64,000 nucleotides of DNA. It comes from Methylophilaceae bacterium (lineage in GTDB: Bacteria > Pseudomonadota > Gammaproteobacteria > Burkholderiales > Methylophilaceae). Shown one piece after another: positions 1 to 7,112 of this stretch (the stretch's first letter is position 1; each line of letters begins with the position of its first letter). A program made the translations under genes and the position numbers. The stretch covers positions 124,001 to 188,000 of the forward strand of contig JABFRO010000002.1 of the NCBI GenBank assembly GCA_013141125.1, written 5' to 3'. Under the pieces are notes generated by a model that saw only the letters and a list, made by a program, of their open reading frames with translations, was not told the origin of the DNA and ran no database searches.

Positions 1-16
1 AAAATGGCCATCAAAT

Positions 17-580
<564 letters not shown>

Positions 581-754
581 TGCATCATTTCCGATTGGCG
601 TATTACGTGGTTTGTGACCACGTTTCCCGCTAATCTGAAACAATTGGGAGCCATTTTACAGCAGCTCTTAATTACGATGCATTACTTCTTTTTATTCAAT
701 CTGTTAAGGAGCGATAACCTGCCAGTGTTTATATGAGAGCGTTGGCTTAGCGGG
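581..754 (-). promoter_or_regulatory. CRISPR leader region
   Basis: This gene-free stretch lies between the cas2 stop and the first repeat in the direction of transcription. By position it should hold the leader with the array promoter and the signals used for polarised spacer insertion. It is richer in A and T than the repeats. I could not assign -35 and -10 boxes with confidence. Confidence 0.6.
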
Positions 755-1048
755 TTATAAAATAAGGGCGTCACGCAGAGGGTCTGGCGTGGCTTTTGTA
801 CCAAGATGTTCAACTTTTTGCCGGCCTTTGCTGCCCAGCATATAGAAACGCAGGCTGTCTTCCTCTGCGTTGTAAATGTTGAGTAGTTCAGCTTTTAACA
901 TGACGTATTGATCCGGCGTGACTTCACATTCAAATACGGAATTTTGCACGCGCATTCCGTAATCCAGACAGGTTTTCGCTATATTACGCAATCGGCGTTG
1001 ACCGGCTTTGGTGAGTACGCTCACATCGTAGGTGATTAAAACCAGCAT
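755..1048 (-). CDS. cas2: CRISPR-associated endonuclease Cas2
   Basis: A 97-residue protein with the Cas2 ferredoxin-like fold signature: it begins MLVLITYDV, with the conserved Asp at position 8. Cas2 bridges two Cas1 dimers in the spacer integration complex. An open frame extends far upstream to 1234, but that part overlaps cas1 in another frame, and the ATG at 1048 gives the usual family length of 95-100 residues. It lies 13 bp after cas1 and is the last cas gene before the leader, the normal type I-C order. Confidence 0.96.
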   Translation of the reverse strand: MLVLITYDVSVLTKAGQRRLRNIAKTCLDYGMRVQNSVFECEVTPDQYVMLKAELLNIYNAEEDSLRFYMLGSKGRQKVEHLGTKATPDPLRDALIL

Positions 1049-1061
1049 ATTCGGCTTTGCA

Positions 1062-2078
1062 TTATTTGATAAGGTAAGGTGTATAAAACTGGGTGTCACC
1101 GCGCAAGTGCCGTGCCAGCAATAGCGCCTGGCAATGCGGAAGCAAGCCAAATGCCATTTTTTCTTCCAGATAGGGGTGTACGATTTCCTCTTGTTTTCGC
1201 TCCTGAAAGGCGACCAATACTTTTTTTCTGGCATCGTCGCTCAGCCGAATTGCGCCGCTGGCTTCGGTGACAAAATCCTTTTGTTGCAATTGCTTACGAT
1301 TGAACAGGGTAAGCACGAAACGGTCTGCCCAGGGCGCGCGGAATTCTTCCAGTAAATCCAGTGCCAAGCTTGGCCTGCCGGGACGATCCTGATGCAGAAA
1401 TCCCACGTAGGGATCCAGCCCCACGCCCATCAAGGCGGAAACACATTCCTGGGTGATGAGCGAATAGGTAAACGAAAGCAGTGCATTCACGGGATCGGTG
1501 GGTGGCCGCCGTATGCGTCCGCTAAATTGAAATTCGCTATCGTGAAGCAGGGTATTGAATACTGAAAAATAAGTGGCGGCGGCTTCGCCTTCTATGCCCA
1601 TGGTTTGAGGTACATCCACACTGCTTTGGCAATTTTTCAGGCTGTAGCCCAGTCGCTCCACGGCCGCACTCAGGTTGGCATTTTCGCCATGATTGCGTAT
1701 CTCGCGCATCAGCACGGTGCGGGCATTGGCGATTTTTGCACCGACCATCACTTTGGCGATGGCATTCGACTGTTCCGGCTTATCAGCCAGGCGATATTGC
1801 GTGCGGCGTAACAAGACATTGCCCGTTTGCTTACCCAACACGCGCGCCTGGAAACGGCCATATTCGGTATAAAACGAAAGCCCGATCCCATTTTCACCAC
1901 AATAGCCCATCAAAGGTGGCGAAACGGAAACCTGCCCAAAACACAGGATATTGCTGATAGTGAGCGCGGGAAACTGCCCCAATTTCACATCGCCATTTTT
2001 AATCACAATGGTATCGCGCTCTTTATGCACATAGCTTTCCTGACGCGTGATGTAGAGCGTATTCAACAGCTTTTTCAT
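1062..2078 (-). CDS. cas1: CRISPR-associated endonuclease/integrase Cas1 (type I-C)
   Basis: A 338-residue Cas1, the metal-dependent integrase that inserts spacers at the leader end. The active-site positions are visible: Glu163 in GIEGEAA, His229 in GFLHQDRPG, and the acidic cluster at 241-245 in LALDLLEEFR. The C-terminal half is alpha-helical as usual. Its ATG overlaps the cas4 stop as ATGA, so the two genes are probably translationally coupled. No residue expected to be essential is missing. Confidence 0.98.
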   Translation of the reverse strand: MKKLLNTLYITRQESYVHKERDTIVIKNGDVKLGQFPALTISNILCFGQVSVSPPLMGYCGENGIGLSFYTEYGRFQARVLGKQTGNVLLRRTQYRLADKPEQSNAIAKVMVGAKIANARTVLMREIRNHGENANLSAAVERLGYSLKNCQSSVDVPQTMGIEGEAAATYFSVFNTLLHDSEFQFSGRIRRPPTDPVNALLSFTYSLITQECVSALMGVGLDPYVGFLHQDRPGRPSLALDLLEEFRAPWADRFVLTLFNRKQLQQKDFVTEASGAIRLSDDARKKVLVAFQERKQEEIVHPYLEEKMAFGLLPHCQALLLARHLRGDTQFYTPYLIK

Positions 2079-2719
2079 AGAGGATCGTTCCCGTTAAATA
2101 ACTGCATGACGTAATGTGCCGAATGGTCTTTGCGCAAGGCATCGGGAACACATAGATCAATCAGTGAGCACGCCTTGCAACGGCTTTTGAGCGTAGTAGG
2201 CGCGGGCGTTTTGCCGGAGGATAAAATCTCGCGCGCCAAATCAATGGCAGCCAAGGTCACTTCGCGCAAGCGGGCATCAATCAGCACACGCTCCCGTTTG
2301 CGCTCCTGCCAATACCACAACGCGCCTTCGCTAATCTCAATACCGCGCATTTCTTCAAGGCATAAAGCCTGCGCGCAAAGCTGGATGCGATCCCAATCTT
2401 CTACCTTGAGTTTGCCGCGTTTATATTCCACCGGAAAAAAGCGCTCGGCTGGTTTACCCTCAATCTCCAGCAAATCCAGCTTGCCCGTAATGCCCAGCGT
2501 TTGCGAATACACCGAAACCGAGCGTTCATAACGCACATTCCCCCGCTGCTCCGGCGCGCCCGCATCCACCCGCTCATGCAATACACGCCCCTGCGCGGTG
2601 AAATAATTTTCCTCCCACGCTTGCTCCACATGAATCAACGCAAACTGGCGCGGGCAATAGGCGACATGTTGCAGGGCGGAGAGAGAAATGGAGTATGAAT
2701 CATCGGGTGATAGCGCCAT
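2075..2719 (-). CDS. cas4: CRISPR-associated exonuclease Cas4
   Basis: A 214-residue RecB-family nuclease that trims prespacers and selects those with a correct PAM. The four iron-sulfur cysteines are Cys22 (in YCPRQ), Cys181, Cys184 and Cys190. Nuclease residues include His48, Asp82 in GKLDLLE, Glu98 and Lys100 in VEYKRG, and the QLCAQALCLEE helix. The start is 11 bp downstream of the zeta-like gene and has no good Shine-Dalgarno sequence, so its translation may depend on ribosomes arriving from that gene. This is an inference. It overlaps cas1 by 4 bp. Confidence 0.96.
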   Translation of the reverse strand: MALSPDDSYSISLSALQHVAYCPRQFALIHVEQAWEENYFTAQGRVLHERVDAGAPEQRGNVRYERSVSVYSQTLGITGKLDLLEIEGKPAERFFPVEYKRGKLKVEDWDRIQLCAQALCLEEMRGIEISEGALWYWQERKRERVLIDARLREVTLAAIDLAREILSSGKTPAPTTLKSRCKACSLIDLCVPDALRKDHSAHYVMQLFNGNDPL

Positions 2720-2730
2720 TTGTATTTAGC

Positions 2731-3348
2731 TCAGTTGGTTTCCAGGACTTCGACTATCGGCTGCATCCATTCTGGTATCGCGGCATATTGCCTGACGATT
2801 TTCCCCTGGGCTGCGCGCAATATCAGCGCGGCCTGCTCGCCATCCACAGAGTTATCGTATAGGTAAAGGCGATCTACCTCTGCCGCAATGGAACTGCAAT
2901 TAGCGATGGAGCGAAAATGTCGTGTAATGATTTTTTGAATCGGCACATCGTGCCCGCCCTGCATCACACGCCGGGCAACGCGTGATGCATTAATCGCCGG
3001 ATCGGTGGTGGCCACAAAAAATACTCGGATAAAGAACCCAATACGCCGTGCCTTGCGCACAAAATCCACTTTATCCGGCGCAGAAAAAACACTCTCAAAG
3101 GCTAAACTTCGTTGCTCAGAGAGACAATTTTCACGGCGAATCTGCGCGAGGTCGGCAGCCTTTTTAATCGCCACAGGAGAGTTCCAATCGCCAAACTCAT
3201 CACGCGCGATAAAATCCGGGTTCACATACTCACAGCCAGTGAACCATTCATGCGCCAAACCACGCTCAGTCACTGTTGTCTTGCCCGCTCCGTTTGGCCC
3301 CGCAACCAACAGCAGCCGGGGCTGATCTGCTGCCACTTGGGTATTCAA
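2731..3348 (-). CDS. Zeta-toxin-like P-loop kinase (COG4185 type), putative toxin inserted in the cas operon
   Basis: A protein of about 205 residues with a Walker A motif GPNGAGKTT at residues 17-25, a following NPD segment, the SLAFESVFS strand typical of zeta/COG4185 proteins, the R-V-x-x-GGHDVP segment and a late YDNS motif. Known zeta toxins phosphorylate UDP-N-acetylglucosamine, but members of this branch are mostly untested, so the substrate is unknown. No ATG fits. A TTG at 3348 overlaps the stop of the upstream small gene as TTGA and gives an N-terminus just before the first strand. A longer frame from 3405 would overlap that gene by 60 bp. It sits between cas7 and cas4, in the same direction, with short gaps. 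It is not a known Cas family. Confidence 0.82.
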   Translation of the reverse strand: MNTQVAADQPRLLLVAGPNGAGKTTVTERGLAHEWFTGCEYVNPDFIARDEFGDWNSPVAIKKAADLAQIRRENCLSEQRSLAFESVFSAPDKVDFVRKARRIGFFIRVFFVATTDPAINASRVARRVMQGGHDVPIQKIITRHFRSIANCSSIAAEVDRLYLYDNSVDGEQAALILRAAQGKIVRQYAAIPEWMQPIVEVLETN

Positions 3349-3533
3349 GCTACGTCTCTGATGCGCGCATTTTCCACGGCCTTGGCCATCTCCGCACGCA
3401 TCCATGCATCCGATTCCACCTTGCGCGCAAGCGCCAAATCACGCGCCTCACGCATCACCTCCGCCAACTCTTCATCCGTAGGTTCAGTATCCGCCGCCAA
3501 GGGCAAGCGCTTTTTGATAATTGCATCAGTCAT
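3345..3533 (-). CDS. Small acidic protein, putative antitoxin partner of the zeta-like kinase
   Basis: A 62-residue protein with no family I recognise. It is rich in Glu, Asp, Ala and Arg, and residues 17-55 look like two amphipathic helices. The start is an ATG with an AAGGA ribosome site 8 bp upstream, 45 bp after the cas7 stop. Its stop overlaps the TTG start of the kinase gene. Small size, helical acidic character and tight coupling ahead of a zeta-like kinase are what an antitoxin gene would show. The function is inferred from context only. Confidence 0.6.
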   Translation of the reverse strand: MTDAIIKKRLPLAADTEPTDEELAEVMREARDLALARKVESDAWMRAEMAKAVENARIRDVA

Positions 3534-3578
3534 TTTGGTTTCCTTATATGCAGTAATCGAATTAGTGAAAATCCGCCT

Positions 3579-4430
3579 TTAAAACCCATCAATAATTTCA
3601 GGCTCAAGACCTGACAATGTTTTTAATGCTTCCAAATTGTGACTGCCATCAGAATTAACCCGCAAGCTATCATGCACCTTCGCCGAAGAGTATTGCCCGG
3701 CCTTGCTGTTATGTTCCCACCAAAATACCTTTTCAACGGCCATAGAGCCTTCCGGTCTTGCCGATGAAGCGTCTCCTTCAAACAACTTGGGTAGTAAGGA
3801 TTTAATCACTTCAGCATCCGCATCACTAAACCCAGTGCGCTCGGCCAATTGCGGTGTAATCGCGCCATAAACGGTATATACCGCTTCATCAACACGGTGT
3901 TTCATGCCCATGGTGTCGGATGATTTTTTCGTGCCATCACCTTCACCATTCACACTTTTGGTAATTTGGGTGCTGGTCACTCTGACAGGCTCAACACTAA
4001 AAGCCGATTGAATAGTCACCGGGCCACGAATGGCAATTGAAACACCCGCAGCATCTTCGCTTTTACCAAAGGCAAACACCTGACCAAATGCACGCACATC
4101 AAACCATTTATCACACAGTATTTTGCTTGCTTCATCCTTGCTTGTCTTTTTCGGATCAAACACCTTTTTACCTACACCAAACTCATCGCTTTCGGCACGA
4201 TTTTTCAAGCTGGTCATGCCATCGGTTTTTTTCTCGTCGGATTGCACAAAAATAGCTTGTCCTGCGCTTTGTAAACGATCACGCAATTTACGTTTTAAAC
4301 AAACATCCGTAATTTCACCTTTACCGTCGTAGTCAGTACGCGGGCGGTTTCCGTTGAGTGGGTCGCCGTTTGGATTGGCATTTTTTACTTTGATAATTAA
4401 AGCGAAATCAATTTTTTTACTTAAGCTCAT
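3579..4430 (-). CDS. cas7: Type I-C Cascade backbone protein Cas7 (Csd2)
   Basis: A 283-residue Cas7/Csd2, the repeated backbone subunit that binds the crRNA spacer. The N-terminus carries the family signature NANPNGDP followed by PRTDYDGKGEITDVCLKRK, and the middle holds the GPVTIQSAFS and MGMKHRVDEAVY segments seen in Csd2 proteins. Its length is typical. It follows cas8c by about 55 bp. In canonical type I-C operons cas4 would come next; here the two-gene toxin-antitoxin-like insert comes first. Confidence 0.96.
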   Translation of the reverse strand: MSLSKKIDFALIIKVKNANPNGDPLNGNRPRTDYDGKGEITDVCLKRKLRDRLQSAGQAIFVQSDEKKTDGMTSLKNRAESDEFGVGKKVFDPKKTSKDEASKILCDKWFDVRAFGQVFAFGKSEDAAGVSIAIRGPVTIQSAFSVEPVRVTSTQITKSVNGEGDGTKKSSDTMGMKHRVDEAVYTVYGAITPQLAERTGFSDADAEVIKSLLPKLFEGDASSARPEGSMAVEKVFWWEHNSKAGQYSSAKVHDSLRVNSDGSHNLEALKTLSGLEPEIIDGF

Positions 4431-4485
4431 GTCATATTTCCTATTGGGTTCATCTGCGATTTATCTGTGGTTTAACGCTTAGGTC

Positions 4486-4887
4486 TTACTCTTCGCTTGC
4501 ATTTTCAGATTCGGTGTTTTCGGATTTAACCTTTCTATAAGTCATTTTTTGGCAGTGGTATCCCAACAAAAACTCACCCGTCAGTTTTTTATCATCTGAA
4601 AAATTCTCCGCATCGAATAGATTCATGATGTCGGTTAGCTCTTTTTGTCGATTGTTCAAAAAACCAGCACGGTTGTTTCGTAAACGTTCCATATATGGGC
4701 GCAAAGCCAATTCAATATTTCGCCATGTACTAAATGGCCTATCTGCAAATTGCTGCATAAAACGCTCAGCAGTAGTGGAACGCTTTTCTCCGCCTATCAC
4801 CAAAGCTAAATGCTCAATTTCCTCAGCAACGGCAAGTAAACGACCATATAAGTAATCACGCGATTGATTTGTAATATCTAATGCCAT
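4486..4887 (-). CDS. cas11c: Internal small subunit Cas11c, translated from within cas8c
   Basis: In type I-C systems the small subunit is known to be made from an internal start in the 3' part of cas8c. Here an in-frame ATG at 4887 begins MALDITNQSRDYLYGRLLAV and is preceded by AGGAG with a 10-nt spacer, a good ribosome site in the middle of a coding region. The product would be 133 residues, helical, and would share the cas8c stop. This is a start-site prediction: the signal is visible in the sequence, but translation is inferred. Confidence 0.72.
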   Translation of the reverse strand: MALDITNQSRDYLYGRLLAVAEEIEHLALVIGGEKRSTTAERFMQQFADRPFSTWRNIELALRPYMERLRNNRAGFLNNRQKELTDIMNLFDAENFSDDKKLTGEFLLGYHCQKMTYRKVKSENTESENASEE

Positions 4888-6411
4888 AGAAAAATTTCTC
4901 CTTGATTCCAATTTAGGGTGACGGCTGAAGTAGCCACGATACAAAGCACAGGCAACACCAACATTGCGCTCCCATTCCCAATGTTCCCCGCTATTGGGAT
5001 TGCAAGCTCTCGCAATGCATAGATTTACAACATCAATGGGAAAAGCGCACCCTTCGGCTATACAAGGCAAAATACGTGCGTAAAGATTTTTTTTGAGCGT
5101 ATCCGATAAAGTAAAGGCCTTACCATATGCTGTCAAACCTATACTCAATGGTGATGGCGGTACAATCGGCCACAAAACCTGATCTTTGGACTTTTTTCCT
5201 TCGGACTGTGTTGTTTTTTTGTTATAGCGTTGATACCAAGAAAAGCTTTCGTACCAGTTTTCTAATTTAGAAAGGTAATCTTCAGATAAACACTCTCTGT
5301 AATAGGTCACGCCCATGCGCCCCGGTGTAGCAGAATCAATAGCCATAATAGACAATTGCTCAGTTTTGCCTAAGGCCTGCTGATAACCTTTGATTTTGAG
5401 TTTTAGCTTGAGCGCAACTCTTTGACCTAAATTACTACTTAGATTGAGATTGTCAGTGTTTTTATCTGCCTGGTTGTCTGAGCCTGCCTCAATTATTGAT
5501 GAATCATCGTCATCATCAAAATCAAACGGGTCAGCGACAGGATTGGGAATTTTTTTGCCTGAAATCGCCCATGCCACAATGACTTGATCGCCATTTTTTA
5601 CACCCTGACGGCTAATCAACCAGCGCAGCGCATTATGGGCTTTTTGGGTCACTTCAAAGCCAACACCAGTGGCTTGAGTGCTCTCTAAAAACTTACCTCG
5701 AAAGGTAAATCCAGACGAGTCATTGGAGGAAATGAGCTTTGCTCCATCACCTGAATGACGAATAAATCTAGGATGGTTATTTGCAACACGAGTTTCTTCA
5801 CCATTGGTTGTGCAAAACCCGAGCGTTGTGTTGACTTGTGCATCATATTTTATCCAAGCTTCAATCAGGATTTGATCTTCCCATGTGCCAGTATAGTTTT
5901 CTAGCTTGGTTTCAACACGCCATCTAATAAATGCCTTGTTAGGCGGAATTTTAGATGCCTGTCCACTTGCATTTTTAAAAGTCAGTGGAAATTCAATAGC
6001 GTTATTTTGCAAATCAGTCCAAATACAATTTTTGTCTAAATATGACTTAATGGCTTTAAGTTTAGGATGAGAATGTTCGGAATTGCACCAGTCCGTTAAT
6101 TGTTTGTAATAGGCTTGGTAACGCTCATTTTCAATCCCAGGATAATCAGCTGCACAATAACCAATTTCATCGCTAAGTGGGTGTGGGGCAATTTTAGAAC
6201 CTGAACGACCTGCTGAACTTTCACTAGCTGGTATCAAAGTTAAAGCGTCACTGCCTTGTAACAGATGGATTCTTTTTAAATTCCCATCATCACTAATCAC
6301 CATTTCTATATGTGCATTTTTCACAAAATGCGCTAATGGCCACAGATTCTTTGCATCTTCAAGACTTTTGATATGGTCGTATGTCTGATACAGCCGCTGC
6401 ATCCAGCTCAT
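4486..6411 (-). CDS. cas8c: Type I-C Cascade large subunit Cas8c (Csd1)
   Basis: A 641-residue Csd1/Cas8c, the large subunit that recognises the PAM and helps unwind target DNA. It begins MSWMQRLYQTYD, a typical Csd1 N-terminus, and has the conserved FIRWRVE region near residue 160 and GVTYYRECLSEDYL in the middle. An acidic stretch (DFDDDDDSS) near residue 300 looks like a linker. The start overlaps the cas5c stop by 4 bp. The last 133 codons also encode the predicted Cas11c. No frameshift is visible. Confidence 0.96.
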   Translation of the reverse strand: MSWMQRLYQTYDHIKSLEDAKNLWPLAHFVKNAHIEMVISDDGNLKRIHLLQGSDALTLIPASESSAGRSGSKIAPHPLSDEIGYCAADYPGIENERYQAYYKQLTDWCNSEHSHPKLKAIKSYLDKNCIWTDLQNNAIEFPLTFKNASGQASKIPPNKAFIRWRVETKLENYTGTWEDQILIEAWIKYDAQVNTTLGFCTTNGEETRVANNHPRFIRHSGDGAKLISSNDSSGFTFRGKFLESTQATGVGFEVTQKAHNALRWLISRQGVKNGDQVIVAWAISGKKIPNPVADPFDFDDDDDSSIIEAGSDNQADKNTDNLNLSSNLGQRVALKLKLKIKGYQQALGKTEQLSIMAIDSATPGRMGVTYYRECLSEDYLSKLENWYESFSWYQRYNKKTTQSEGKKSKDQVLWPIVPPSPLSIGLTAYGKAFTLSDTLKKNLYARILPCIAEGCAFPIDVVNLCIARACNPNSGEHWEWERNVGVACALYRGYFSRHPKLESRRNFSMALDITNQSRDYLYGRLLAVAEEIEHLALVIGGEKRSTTAERFMQQFADRPFSTWRNIELALRPYMERLRNNRAGFLNNRQKELTDIMNLFDAENFSDDKKLTGEFLLGYHCQKMTYRKVKSENTESENASEE

Positions 6412-7112
6412 AGTGCCTCCTCTTCATCCAACACACTCAATAGATTGGTTCCAATGCCAAATGCTTTTGCGTCCATGGGTCTCACGAATCTGCGAATATC
6501 ACAGACTTCCGGGCGGGGGAATTCCAAAATACCTGTTTTCATGGCGGCTCGCCAAAATCGGCTATGCAGTTCTTTGCTGCCGGTTTCATCCGGGTAATCA
6601 AAGCCATGAAACATCATGCCAAAACCTAATTCATCTGTACTGTCGTAAGCGGATTCGCCGCTACCAAACTCACACGGTTCAACATAGCCTTGGCAGTCTC
6701 GTGTGCCCAGAAAAATATCTTGCCGCCCGCCTTTTTCAAGCATGCGCTGAACAATATTGAAATGCTTACCGTCGATACGGTCTTGTGCTAACTCCGGGCG
6801 ATGCTCGTTCCACTCAAAATGCGCATCTACCTGATACTCCACATCGTGCAGAAAAGTGTAAATAGCCAAACTGTTGCCACCACCCCAAACCAATGGCTTT
6901 ACTCCCTTGGTTTGGGTGCGTATCGGCTTCATCACACGCACACGATCTACATGCCAAACGATGGTTGGCTTCCAATAGATAGACTTTAAAACCCCTTTAA
7001 TCGCTTCATAAGTAGGTACGTGGTAAGTACATTTTTCCCCACCCACCTTGGTAATGGGATCAGTAAATAATGCATATCTGCCCCAAAGCTTGAAACTGAT
7101 GCTGTTTTTCAT
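6408..7112 (-). CDS. cas5c: Type I-C pre-crRNA processing endonuclease Cas5c (Cas5d)
   Basis: A 234-residue Cas5 of the I-C kind, which replaces Cas6: it cuts the repeat RNA and then caps the 5' handle in Cascade. The residues known to form the active site in the Bacillus halodurans enzyme, Tyr46, Lys116 and His117, fall here at the same numbers (SIYWKP and DGKHFNIV), so the enzyme should be active. The N-terminus KLWGRYALFTDP is typical. It starts directly after the cas3 stop and overlaps cas8c by 4 bp. Confidence 0.96.
   Translation of the reverse strand: MKNSISFKLWGRYALFTDPITKVGGEKCTYHVPTYEAIKGVLKSIYWKPTIVWHVDRVRVMKPIRTQTKGVKPLVWGGGNSLAIYTFLHDVEYQVDAHFEWNEHRPELAQDRIDGKHFNIVQRMLEKGGRQDIFLGTRDCQGYVEPCEFGSGESAYDSTDELGFGMMFHGFDYPDETGSKELHSRFWRAAMKTGILEFPRPEVCDIRRFVRPMDAKAFGIGTNLLSVLDEEEAL

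Noticed and set aside
3349-3405. N-terminal extension of the zeta-like kinase to 3405
   Set aside because: It would overlap the small upstream gene by 60 bp and adds a stretch unlike kinase N-termini; the TTG at 3348 fits better.
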